DNA of 64,000 nucleotides from Xiphias gladius (lineage: Eukaryota > Chordata > Actinopteri > Istiophoriformes > Xiphiidae), in NCBI RefSeq assembly GCF_016859285.1, contig NC_053422.1, positions 20,282,001 to 20,346,000 on the forward strand, read 5' to 3'. The position numbers and the translations under genes were made by a program. Below the pieces are notes generated by a model. The model did no database searches. It was given only the letters and a program-made list of their open reading frames with translations, and was not told where the DNA came from. Of the stretch, positions 52,801-64,000 are shown in pieces (within the stretch, counting starts at the first letter, position 1; every line of letters begins with the position of its first letter).

Positions 52801-55800
52801 TAACAGGAGTTGATGTGTGTCTGTTCTTGTTATGCAGAGCAGGTAGCAGACTCCATATGGCCAGGGCTCCCTCCCAGCATCCCTGTGAATATTCTAGCAG
52901 TATGGCTGCAACAGCACAGCACACACATGCACACTCTAACAAAAAAACAAATAAATAAAAATAAATGAAAAATTCTTAAAAACAAACCAGATCCCGAGGA
53001 GAGGCCAACGGAGGCAGCGGGCGAGGAGAAGTCAGCAAATCCACCAATCAGGTCTGCATTTAGAAATAGACAAACATGTCAATTTCCCACACACGAGCTC
53101 CAGGTGTCATTCTACCATAGTTAGCATTCCTTCAGTGTCAGAAGTGTAGAAGGGAGGGGAGGGGTGGTGGCAGTTGATAGGTGGAGGAGACCAAACATCT
53201 GTTCAGCACTCCCACCCTCTCCATTCACCAGAGACTGCTCCAAAAACATCTGGTGCACTTAGTTCCTATACATCAATTCCCTCCCCCTGCTGTCCCCAAA
53301 ATATGAAGCTAGCATCAGCAGCTGGGCACTGTCACTGAAAATAGAGTCCTGTCCTGTAGTCACTGTGGAGTTTGCTGGATTTACTGGTGTCAAGCGTGTT
53401 TGCTAAGAATACACAACATGTAAATAAAACATATTAGAAGGCATATTTTTCCTTGTTGTCAGAGACTACCTGTTTCTCTAAGGTTCCAGTCTTTGTCTTA
53501 AGCTATCCTGAACATTTTTTGGACCAGTTTCTCTGCTAAAACCACAGAAATGCCACTGATATCAATCATCTTAGCTAACTCCTGTTAAGACAACAAATAA
53601 GTGCATTTCACAATACGTCAGGGTATTTAATGACATTATACCTGTGGCAGAGGGCTGGCTTGGTGTTGTGTCCACCATTAATAGGTCAGCTAGTCCGGTA
53701 GTGGAGGGTTGAGGGGCTGCTGCTGGCTGGGGCTGGAAAGCAGAACATTTACAAAAAGATCAGGACATGATGCATACACAACTACATGCGTAAAGCCTCA
53801 TCTTATATGTTTGTGTGTGCTCTTGCTACCTGTTTGGTGGTGGTGTTTGGGCTCCTGTCTCCTGTGTAGTGGGCTGCAGCCCCCAAGTCTACTTTTCTGG
53901 ACGGGACTCCTCTCTTGCGTGTTGCTGTTGTCTCTGTTGCTTGGACTATGTGTACACTCTTGGTGGTAACAGTCTCCTCTTCATCTTTGAACTCTTTTCC
54001 AGACTGGCCATTGTGAGACGAGCGACCGCGGTCCTCCTCATTGTCACTGTGGTGAAAATAAAAGGTCGTGTAAAACGAATAGTTATGTGAGGACAGAGAA
54101 AATATGTTCTTTACCATCAAGGAACAAAAAGCATCATTATTCAAACCCTGTTCTGGATGAAACCTTGTTATCTCCTACTGTATGTACCCAAGTAAAGCTT
54201 TTTTATGTTTTCCTCTCTTGGCTACTTATGTCCTGATCAGTTGTTTTTTGACTATTTAATACACAGGTATATTCACAATATATTTGAAGTTTGACTTGTA
54301 GATTTAAAAGGCATTTTATGTTTTTATAATGTGATTATCATGAAAATAAAAGCACACTTACAGTCGTGTTTACAAACAGTACTGATGTAAGAACCTTTAA
54401 CAGCATCAGAAAACTTAAAATTGGTCTATTCTTTTTTGGACTTTGGTGCTGTGGGCTTCCCTTTTGTTAGTATTTGGAACATGGTTTGTGCCTTCAAGAT
54501 TAATATGGTGCCACATATAATATGCCGACTCGTCCGTCACCCACCTAAATCGATCTGGTGAGTCTTCTCTATCCTTCTTCCTAAATCTGTTGATGGTATC
54601 GTCAATGGTGCTGCCAATTTTGTCGCTGATCTCTCCCAACTTCTCGCTGAAGGGGAACTGTCCTTTATTCCTGTCCCAGTCATCATCCCACTTTCCCCGG
54701 CTATCGCTGGAGTCGTACCTGTCCCCCGCTGAAAGGTAAGAATTTAAGTGAGGGGGGAGACATAGAAGCAAGAGAAAGAGTACATGAATTACAAGTTTAT
54801 GTTAATTATCAGTCTGTTTATATTACTTGCTCAGCTGAGGACTTACAATAACTTCGGTATCCCATACTGTCAGAGGATACCCCAATGTATTTGTCTTTGT
54901 TCTTCTTGGCTTTTTTTCTTTCCTCCCTAAGCCGGTCATCATCCTGGACAAAGTCCACCAGCTCCTTCACCTTCTGACGCACATTCACACCCTGGTCCTT
55001 CCCATTCTCATCTTTGGGCAGGGATGTGTAGACACAAAAACTCAGAAATTAATATAATTAATGAATTAGCAACTTTTTATTTTAACTTTACAATGGACTG
55101 AAACAACACACAGGCATTAAATATGAATAATAAGCTTCATGTTCTTGCATGTAAACAGCACCTTCTATACAAATCGTTGGGAAGAGTGAAAGCAGCTTTA
55201 TGGCAGTGTGCATGTTTGCGTGCATGTGTGGTTTAAGGGTTTGTGGAATAAGTAGGTTCTTAGGGCCTTCATCACTGAAGCTATTGTTATTAACTTTCTG
55301 CAGTGCTAAATTGTAGAAACCTGCACCTAGTCAATTTAAAAAAATGTTTTGATGACGGATCATGAGTGGTTTGTTTGGCAAATTTCTGCATGTACTATAC
55401 CTCCAACATTAGAAGGAAGAGATGGTATAAAGGAGAAAAAAGATACAGTGGAAAAGATCAGAACAATTCCTTACCTACAAAGTGGTAGCTTTCTAATGAT
55501 CTCAGGTCATACAGATGTTCTCTGGCACTGGTAACAACTCTTTCTGATCCATTCCTGATTAGATGGGCCAGCACTAGCAGAGACTGCGAAAAAAAAATAC
55601 ACAGCATTAGTTGTAGCAAAAAATTACTTAAGCTTCCATTCTTAAAGTTGGATCTTGTTGGACTCAATCCGACCTATTCAAGCTGTGATTTCCTCCCGTG
55701 GGATTATGGGCATGATTTTAATTGTCTGAATTGTTTCCCCTGAATTCAGACAATGTTAAAAAATGTGAGGCATCTTAACTGTTTCTATTCAATTTTTTTT

Positions 55801-58800
55801 TCATTTAAATTTTGCTGTTAAACCCGATACCTGCCTCTAAGCAAAAGCAGAAAATTTGAAATTAAAGTTAGGTTTTAGACAGGTTTCAGTTTGAGTCTGT
55901 TTTAAACCAAATCCACCTTGGATTAAGTTGGGTCTGGTCCCAAATTTTAGGCATAATCAAAACTGTACCTGGTGCTTAAGCCTTCATGCCTCATGTCATA
56001 ATTGAGCATGTGTTTGTGGGATGTTGTAACAGTACAGTAAAGTGGCAGACCTTGTAGACTCTCCTCCAGTTCTTTTTGTTGTCTCTCAACATGCGGGCCC
56101 ACAGCATGTTCATCACCTCTGGAAACTGCTCATACATGAAGGTGGCTCTAATCACACAAGAGAAAGAGGGAGATATTGTCCTTTTACTGACATATATTTT
56201 AATTTGTTAATTAGTTAGTCATTTTACAGCCTTTGACAAGAGACTCCCTAGAACTATAGAGTCTCATGAACTAAGAAAGTATTTCAGGACCTACAGGCTC
56301 TTTCAAAATATTTGTGTTTGTGAAATCAGTCCAAATAAGATTAAAAATGACAGCAATTTATATGTCACTTTTTATGCAACAAGACGGCAACACTGTAAAT
56401 TTGGAAGAAGTTTAGGTTTTAGTCTTGTTCTTTGTAATTTACTGCTGTGCGAGTGTAATGTCTGAAATAATGTAGGGAAAAGGAAGTGCAAAGGGAGACT
56501 GAAAAAACAACTGAAAGTCAAGCCAATTTTCAAAATAGCAAGGATCTTTGTTTTGTCTGCTTCCTTTGCTGCTTTTAGCATGTGACAACAATGAAATGAT
56601 TACCAAGTTAAGTTTTAATCTATGTTAAGTTTCTGTCACTCTCTCTCTAGGTGGCTATATAATTATCGTTTCAATGTCACTAACAACAGAACAATTTAAA
56701 ATTCTCATCTCTGCCCTAATACTGATACTAAAAGCAGTGCTTTCAGCATTTTGAATGAATGTTGTGCACATGTTTTAACAGCTGTGAGGCTTGTTTTCAG
56801 TACTGACAACTGTAGTACAGTAGTTTCTGGCAGGCAGAGAAATACTACCTTGGAAACAGGGACTTTTGTGGGCAGGGTCCAAAAACCAAAACTTAAAATA
56901 GGTTCCTATTGTAAGTAATTGGGTGAATTTCCTAAACTCAAGAAAAATTTCCTGGAAAAGTTCCTGCAGTTGAAAGGGGCTTCAAGATAATCTTTCCACA
57001 GTTGTATTTTATTTACAAATAACCTTGGTGCTTTTCAGCAGGACATGTTATACAACACTGTGTGTTGTCCTTACCTAGAGATTTCAGTCATCAGCTGTCC
57101 CGATGGTCCCCAGGGGTCGTCATTGGTGGCCTCTCTGACTTTAGACTCCACCTCTGAGTAGTTCATCACCACGTTGGTTCTATACAGTAGAATAGAAAAC
57201 AACAACAAACATCATTTTACAAACCATGCCTATGTGAAGTATTCTATGTGGCATTTGACATTACACTTCAAAATATGTGGCCTCCATTTTGAGGTCAACA
57301 ACATGGCCATTTAATAGATGAAAGGTTCTCTCATTATAGCCACAACCATTCACTTGTCCATTTAGAGGCTGAAAGGACAACAGGGAGTGAATCTCACCAC
57401 TCGTCAAAACAAAAAAAACAAGGGACTAATCATCAAATGCAAATCTGCATCCAATATAAACATATAAATGAGGCTTAAAATGGCTCACAGTGAACCATGG
57501 ATGTGCTTGCTGTAGATGAGGTCATGCTTGTAGACATTCTAAGAGACTAACTACAAAAGAAAAAAGGAAGTTCAAATGAGAAGAAACTGACACTACAACA
57601 GGTAGCTCTCTAATGATCTCAGGTTGACAGCGAGTTTTTTTTTCTGAAACCATTAAGCCTCTATATTTCATGACGGTTTGTGGATGAACAGCCATGTGTG
57701 CGCCATCTACTCAACAAGGCAAGTTTGGCAGCCTGTGAACATATTCAGAATCATGATGATTAAACAACAAACTAAGGCCAACCAAGTAATGGCAATCAGA
57801 TTACAAAAACTTGTTGCAGTGTCTGTTAAGAGGTCTGCAGTATGTCCTAATACATTCTGTCACCATCAGCATTTATTGTAAGACAGAAAACTAATCTTCT
57901 AAAATCCAGTCAGTACAGGCTATGCCACTAAAAGGTGCTAAGGCGAACAAAGGATATTCCAAGCAGAGAACATTCTAGAAACATAAAGGATGTAAGACCA
58001 TTTCTGACGCATTATGGTCTTTGTAGATGAAATTCTGAATTTCAATTGGACTATTCCTGATTTTTGCAAATAAATACCATATATCTGATGATATACTGTA
58101 AATTCAATAATGACTGAATAAGATGAATAAGCTACCAGTGTATCCACTTCACTTCCAATGCATTGCCCCAAGAGTAATGCCAGTTGCCATTTTTCCATGG
58201 TAATGGGCATAGGTGCATTTTCTTTTCTTTTTTCTACTATTAGCTTGTATAAGAATTGTTTCTTACAGGACTACAGAAGTATAATCTATGACCATTCAGG
58301 CATCTTATTTCAGATAATTAAGTGAAGCCTGTCACAAGGCGATGTGGCGAGGCAAAACATCTGAAACCTGCAGCTCCTCATCCCTCCCTAACTACTGCCA
58401 CATCAGCAATAAAATGTACAGGGCCTGGAAGAGCATCATTTGTTTAAATAGTATAGTTAACGGATGTACACGCTCTCTGTGGTTCTAGAGAAGGGCTCTA
58501 TTACTAATTCAAGTTGCAGGGTATGGCTACCACTCCAACAACATCCTCTCTTTTTTAAAATGTGGTCTATACCAACAAAGGTTTTGAAAAAGACCATGCC
58601 AGGTGCTTTTTCACAACTGATTGAAATCATTTTGCGAGAGATCCCAGAGATACGTTAAGCCTTGTCTTGTATCAAACTTGTTTCTGGTGGGAATATTCTT
58701 CATATAACACTCAGTTCAGTCCTGGATAAGACTTAAGCTGTGTTTGGTAAAGAAATGGGCCATCATTTTTTAGTTCAGATTTCATTTAGCTTAAATGAGT

Positions 58801-60957
58801 TTGGAGCAGTCTGATTACTTTGTGTGCTGTTACTAACTGCATATATACTCTAGCAATGTTAGGGATAATGCAGGATGTTTGCATGAATGACAGTTAAACA
58901 GAGAGGATATGATGTAGTGATGCAACATCTTAACTCTTCACAGTGGTGGCTCCTGTCCTGGTTATCAGCCAGATAAAACGGAAGCTATGATACTTTCTCA
59001 CAGTGACACACTATCACATAGATTTCCGTTAGATACAGCACTGCAAGTCTCTCAAAACAATTCCTTTGCAGTTCAGCTCATGAACCCAAAAGTATTTTAT
59101 TTTTCATATATCACATGTTGCTTTCGTTCATTGCAAGAACTATTTAAAACAGTATAAAACATCTGCTTGTATGCCCTACCTCATCAAAACCTTAGCTAAA
59201 TCATACAGCAGGAAATGTTGCATTATGTCACACAGTCAGTGCGAATGACTCACTGTTTGGTGACATTTTGTGAAAATAATTTTAATTTGTGTGACCATTT
59301 CTGAATGTCTCAAAATACAAGCTATTTTATCATAGACAATTTCAAAGAAATGGGAAAGAAAATTAACATGGAGAGTCCCTTCCCTTTAATCTTTGAAACT
59401 CAAACATTTCCTTCTTTTTCTCTCTAGGTCTGTCCCTCTGTCTGTATCTCCCATGTTCCAGGAGGTCTCCCTCCAGGGAGACAAGTGCGTTCACCAGGAA
59501 TGCATTCTTGGATGAGCTTAAGTACATGCTGTTGTCTGGGTCTGCAAAATTAGCCATTACTCGTTTGAAGGGAGGAAATATTGTGCAACACCCTACCACA
59601 GCTCGACAGTACAGGACAGCATACTCACGTTTAGTCAGCATCTGTAAGTTAACCAGATTGCAAAGCAGAACAAAAGACTGACAGTCCCCAAGGTGTTGCC
59701 TAAATCCAAGCTCGTAAATAATTTCAGGTACTAAATAACTGCTGTTCGCCAAGATGGAAACACTCATCATGAGTGCACATGTACCCAGGATTCAAAGTGT
59801 ACATAAGTTATTTGCTTTTTATGTCTTTCTTTACATTTTGCCTGACAATTACCCGGTATCTCAATTAAAACAATCACCATTTAATCAAAATCTGGTGGAA
59901 AGGTAAACAGCACCTGACAAGTATAGTTTAACGAAAATTATCTTATCTAATTCTTAGACCCACACGTTGCAAAACACTGCAGAATCACTGGCCATTGATC
60001 AATAATTCTCTGTTGTTTATCTCGTTGTTGTTTGGTGTTATATTATCATGAAACAGTCACAGATTACCATATGTAGTGACATATAGTGATATAACATAAC
60101 ACTACTATTGTAGACTGAATTAACGAGTTTGTTACTGCAGCAGTCGTTTAAAAGAAGTCTCTATAAATAGAAGGCTTTTATGACCTATTGTTTTATTTCG
60201 GGATAACATTGGGATTCTTAGTTAATGTCTGACTAGTTCCACTTGACAAGCAGCCAGTGCGTAAGACAAACATAACAAGTTGGCTGTGAAAACCGTAAAC
60301 AGTAATCCAGCCATGTGGTGTAAAGTTTAAAAACTGACATAACTTTCAGTACAGCTACTTTAACGTTGAGTGAAAAGTAGCTACAAGTGTCATAAAAGTC
60401 GTGCCGCAAGGTAACGCATTTCTACACTCTCAAAAAATATTTCCAGGCAGTGTTAGGCAGGCGACTGTAGGACGATATGTGCGTTTGGTTATAACGTCTA
60501 AACACTCCCTCCTGACTGCTCAGTCCAGGATCTGTCAAACTACCTTAGCTGACTAGCCTAGTCAGCTAAAGCTACCTAGCCAGCGGGCTAGATAATTAGC
60601 TTGTTAGCTAAGAGAGTTAGCTTGCACTGTCGGACAAAACCACAAACAACGCGGTTAGTGATCTAATAACGTTGCAAACGTTAATCTCACGCTAGCCGAA
60701 CGAGCAAGCAAAGTAAAAGTGACAAAAAACGGGTACTCATACTTAAGATAAACAGTATTTGTCAAAGTTAGCTCAACAACTCGCTAGTAGCATTCAGGCT
60801 AGCTAACTTGTTAGAGTGACGTGACGTCAAAGTTTTGGGTACGTGTCTCTTTCAAACAGGTAAGCCACAGGCACAAATAACACGAAATAAACGAAATATT
60901 GTTGAGAGATACTCACGCTTTGTCAACCAACTCCCTAACCTTCCACATGTTCAGCAT
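49891..60957 (-). CDS. clint1: Clathrin interactor 1 (epsinR/enthoprotin), 12 coding exons
   Basis: ENTH-domain adaptor that binds PI4P and SNAREs on TGN/endosomal membranes and recruits clathrin and AP-1/GGA. Minus-strand exons: 60957-60917, 57179-57075, 56147-56051, 55583-55475, 55011-54847, 54728-54545, 54046-53830, 53732-53642, 53053-52988, 52469-52165, 50510-50300, 50180-49891. They join in phase to 626 aa (human 625). The ENTH domain spans ~1-150: MWKVRELVDKATNVVMNYSE, DDPWGPSGQLM, NWRRVYKSLLLLAHL-type core, REHLYDLRSLESYHFV and VRQKVKELVDFVQDDDRLR. The linker has SGDRYDSSDSRGKWDDDWDR. Adaptor-ear and clathrin motifs include GGFADFSS, NGDFGEWNAF, ADLFELMG and the terminal DAFADFGNFGK. 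Before the C-terminus there is a run dominated by Met and Gly. Intron 1 is about 3.7 kb. Confidence 0.96.
51603..51630. repeat. Perfect inverted repeat, 11-bp arms, 6-nt loop
   Basis: CAATACTGACC at 51603-51613 and its exact reverse complement at 51620-51630, in clint1 intron 10. No function assigned. Confidence 0.9.
55722..55753. repeat. Perfect inverted repeat, 11-bp arms, 10-nt loop
   Basis: TTGTCTGAATT at 55722-55732 pairs with AATTCAGACAA at 55743-55753, in clint1 intron 3. Confidence 0.9.
56810..56995. repeat. Probable dispersed repeat in clint1 intron 2
   Basis: Contains AACAGGGACTTTTGTGGG, AATTTCCTGGAAAAGTTCCTGC and GTTGAAAGGGGCTTCAA, words I associate with a common teleost repeat. 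No ends were defined. Confidence 0.3.
60545..60569. repeat. Near-perfect 25-bp palindrome in clint1 intron 1
   Basis: TTAGCTGACTAG (60545-60556) and its exact reverse complement (60558-60569) around a single C. The surrounding 60530-60640 is rich in short TAGCTA-type words. Confidence 0.95.
60822..60829. promoter_or_regulatory. clint1: Perfect palindromic CRE (TGACGTCA) beside the clint1 first exon
   Basis: Consensus CREB/ATF site about 90 bases inside intron 1, immediately preceded by a half site (GTGACGTGACGTCA). Position near the transcription start suggests a proximal regulatory site; function is inferred from motif. Confidence 0.6.
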
Positions 60958-61170
60958 CTTGGCTCTGTGAAAAGGGGCTTTCTGCCTCGGCAAAACCCTT
61001 TACTCCAGACGTACAACGAAACCAAACCTTGAACTCCGTAAAGTAAACTCTTCTTCACCTCCCTCTCAAGGCAGGAGGCGCAAACGTACCAGCGGGCAGA
61101 CGGGAAAGGTTACTACGGGAAATGCCCCTGTAACGTCATCCAAACTGCAGCACTGGAGTTGTAGTTTCTC
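60958..61170 (-). promoter_or_regulatory. clint1: clint1 5'UTR and proximal promoter
   Basis: The sequence just upstream of the clint1 ATG. It holds a CRE-like CGTCA (about 61133-61138), ACTACGGGAAATGC and GGAGTTGTAGTTTCT; the last resembles the ZNF143-type element common in housekeeping promoters. No TATA box is evident. The start site is not determined. Confidence 0.5.
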
Positions 61171-63067
61171 AGTAGTGTTCAGGCACCACCATTGCAACTG
61201 TAAGTACATCAACGTTTTTATATGTGTAAAGAGCCAGCCGTCAGCTTGGAACACAGATTGCGGGAGGATAAAAAAAAAAAAAAAACGAAGCAGCTCCCGG
61301 ATGAATAGGGAGATTAAGCTGTTTTCTGAAGACCCCCGTGAATCCCATCAAGGAACCCCGGGGGTCGACTGAATCAGATAAAATGTAAATGTTAACGATT
61401 AAAAAGGTGAAATATCCGTCTATTATGAAATCAATGCCATGAGCCCTGGTTGGAAAAAGTAGTCCAAAAGCAATGATTTGTCTCTAGGCCAAAATGCAGT
61501 CAATGTGTCGTTTCATTTATCCCTTGAACAGTCAAAACAGAGGCATTATGGTTCATAAGCGCAGTGACGATGCATGAAGAGACCCTTTACTGAGTACAGT
61601 GTGACTGATAAATTCGCCAGGCCTATATTATCAATCACAGGTACACTGGAATCCGTTTAAATGTCGTCCAATAAGTTACAAGAAACTGCTGTACAAAAAT
61701 GTAAAAAGCTATGTTAGAGATAGTTTTGAAATGGTAATGATGGTGTGAATGGTATACATTTTTTATATCAAAATATTTGCTGCATGTTTGTATAAAAAGC
61801 TGATATCATTTGATATATTGTTCTCAGATATTTTTGAAGTGTCAAATATCGATCTCTGTGTCTGCCTTAAAAATCTTGTGTCAGTTGGGCCATATTATCC
61901 AGTACAGCCACTTCTATAACACTTTACTCTCAATTTATTATTTGATTCTATTTTCAGGTGACATTATTTGACTTTCACTTTACACTGCTTATTGCACTCC
62001 ATTGTAAAACCTGTCCTTTCTTTGTCTAAATGTCTTCCAGCTTCCCCAAAAACTGCGGCCTACATCATAGTCAGCAGGTCACCACCCTGTGTGTTCTCCA
62101 TCCCTCCTCATCTGGAATTCAGGCATGCTACAATGACCCAGTGATGCTGTGTGACAGGCCACGTAGGGCACTGGCTGTTTGTGTCAATCCAGATCAATCC
62201 CTCCCTCCTCTGGACAGACAACGTCATCAACGCAAAGAAAGGTCACAGGGTGTACTCAAGCCAGGCCTGGTGTGTTGAGCAGGGAGGTCAGCTTAGCGAG
62301 TGAACACCCTTGACTGACTGAGTGTCATCTCATGTATTGACACAGTCGTCTTATAAGTAAGATAAACTGGTATATTATGGTTAATTTTGGTAAAGGGAGT
62401 ATTAAATGAGTATTAAAAGTCATTTTATCTGCCTTGATATATTCTTTAGATTCTTGAATACAAAAAGTATTAAGATTCTTTGTCGTATTGATTGATATTC
62501 CAGTGGGCAAGATAAGGCCTCAGATGCCCTACATCTGACAGGGTTTCTATTCTCTAATGATACGTGTAAATATGGCCCACTGCTTACATTTCTATAGGAG
62601 AGCAGGAAGAAACAACACAATAGCCAAAATACAACCCATTTGAGAAAAAAAACAACAAGAAACAGCACTTAACAGCCCAGAATGCACTGCACCCAAGGGA
62701 GCAACCTCAATTACTGTTACACGTCCAAAGAGGAGAACTCTAGGAGAAGTGATTGCTGGGATGGAAATGGCTGTGTGTGTGTGTGTGTTTGTGCATGTGT
62801 GAGTGTGTGTGGGTTGGAAGAGGATGGATAGAAAGGCACTCAGTAAAAAGATCTTTCAGAAACACTTTGCCTCAGTGACATTGACGCAAGCTGTTGATTG
62901 ACAAGCACTTCTCGACAGAAACCAGAACTATCAACCTATCTGCCACGCATTAAAAATGGCACGGTCCTCGGGGAGGGGCCTAAGTGGTAAATGATGTTGC
63001 TCAAGACACTCTCTGTCAACAATGTGTGTGTATTTGTGAGTGTGCAAGTGCTGAGGATGGCAAAGTA

Positions 63068-63089
63068 TTCAATCAAAGCTTTGATTGAA
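63068..63089. promoter_or_regulatory. Perfect 22-bp palindrome with two inverted TCF/LEF-like motifs
   Basis: Half-site TTCAATCAAAG is followed at once by its exact reverse complement. ATCAAAG and CTTTGAT match the TCF/LEF core on both strands. Binding is not shown. Confidence 0.5.
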
Positions 63090-63227
63090 AAACCCTTGTG
63101 TCCTCAAAGATCAGAATTCTGTACACTGAGGTATAGGATGTCCGTATGTCTGGATGAGTGAGTCTGTATGCGTGTGTATGTGTGTTTTATTTTAAATACA
63201 GTTTGGTGGAAAAGAAACTGGGCTGGC

Positions 63228-63259
63228 AGAGGGCTTAATTGTAGAAAATTAAGCCCTCT
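63228..63259. repeat. Perfect inverted repeat, 13-bp arms, 6-nt loop
   Basis: AGAGGGCTTAATT at 63228-63240 and its reverse complement at 63247-63259. It is too short for a typical pre-miRNA and is not followed by a clear T-run on either strand. Confidence 0.9.
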
Positions 63260-64000
63260 TAGATAATGTTTATGCAGTTAAACTGTGCTGTCAAAGCAGT
63301 TTTTGGAGTTTTATTTTATTTATTTATTTTTTTGGAGAGTTTTAGAGGCAAAAACATCGTCTGTGAAAAATCTTATCGACCCATATTCTTTCTTCAGATT
63401 AGGGAGTCTTCCCTTGATATATCATCTTTTATAATCACAATCCATTCATGACCTTGTTCTTCGGTTGATCATCAGTTTGATCAACTGAGACTAAGTCATC
63501 TCTGACAACTTTTGAGATGAAAAACTAAGCCAGATAAACATGATGTTATTGTAAAGTAATCATCACTAGGGGGCACTCTGACTTTTCTGGTACTGGAGAC
63601 TGCTGATTGTTGTATAGTGGTGAGTGTGCTTATTGCCTGTGCCACATATGAGTGTGTGTGTGTCTGTGTGTGCGTGCGTGTGTGTGTCAGTCAGTGCGAT
63701 CACTGGGGGTTTAGGCTGTGAGCTTACATGGCTGAAGTTCCCATGACAAATGTGGTCAGAACATCATCTCGACTTAGGAATGTGCACAAAAAAGACGCCG
63801 CTTCTACAACTCCGCTATTATACTTTCTCTCCAAACATGTGCTTCTAATTTCTCGAAACAAACTGTGCTCTTTTTTTTTTTTTTTGCAGTTTTACAATGT
63901 CATTAGAAAACAATGTTCTTTGTTTTGCACATTAGCTATGAATTAACGATTCCACCCATCTTTGTGCCCACTCAAGAGGTTCTGATCTTTGGAGTCACTT

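Larger units (their letters stand above)
61171..64000. other. Gene-free interval beyond the clint1 promoter
   Basis: No coding exon is supported in either strand. It contains an AT-rich stretch (61600-62000), GT-rich tracts at about 62773-62812 and 63650-63690, a symmetric TCF/LEF-like palindrome (63068-63089) and a 13-bp-arm hairpin (63228-63259). In human the next gene beyond CLINT1 is, as I recall, EBF1, which sits in a region rich in long-range enhancers. Confidence 0.6.

Noticed and set aside
63228-63259. Hairpin as a microRNA precursor or terminator
   Set aside because: Arms are only 13 bp with no extended pairing on either side, far short of a typical 60-80-nt precursor; bacterial-type terminators do not apply here.

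Overview
This is vertebrate nuclear DNA, almost certainly from a ray-finned (teleost) fish, probably a percomorph. The evidence is intron-rich genes with standard splice sites, many (GT)n/(CA)n microsatellites, several dispersed repeats of types I know from teleosts, and encoded proteins that align along their length with vertebrate families. There are no bacterial or viral genes and no CRISPR array. All exon models were built by hand from splice sites, reading-frame phase and family knowledge. Species cannot be named.

Layout, left to right. (1) ppp2r2b, + strand: the last six coding exons (2671-9104), with a 3'UTR reaching about 10.96 kb; the 5' exons lie outside the window. (2) gpr151, + strand: an intact single-exon orphan GPCR (11916-13262). 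(3) A gene-free interval of about 6 kb. (4) adam19, - strand: 22 coding exons (19205-35371) with a roughly 7 kb third intron. (5) thg1l, - strand: six coding exons (38323-41816). (6) lsm11, + strand: four coding exons (42788-46050), divergent from thg1l across about 1 kb. (7) clint1, - strand: 12 coding exons (49891-60957), convergent with lsm11. (8) 3 kb of gene-free DNA after the clint1 promoter.

The gene set matches the human 5q32-q33.3 neighbourhood as I recall it (PPP2R2B/GPR151, and ADAM19/THG1L/LSM11/CLINT1), so this is conserved synteny and not a co-regulated pathway. The products are a PP2A targeting subunit, a neuronal orphan receptor, a membrane metalloprotease, a tRNA-His guanylyltransferase, a U7 snRNP core protein for histone mRNA 3' processing, and an endosomal/TGN clathrin adaptor. 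The reconstructed lengths are close to family size: Adam19 963 aa, Thg1l 298, Lsm11 353, Clint1 626, Gpr151 448, and 294 C-terminal residues of Ppp2r2b.

I found no convincing new biological system. The less explained content is non-coding: three or four MITE-like elements with terminal inverted repeats, a decayed Tc1/mariner transposase, several short perfect hairpins or palindromes (one with back-to-back TCF/LEF-like sites, one a 19-bp-arm stem-loop), and AT-rich homeodomain-motif-rich stretches that might be conserved non-coding elements.
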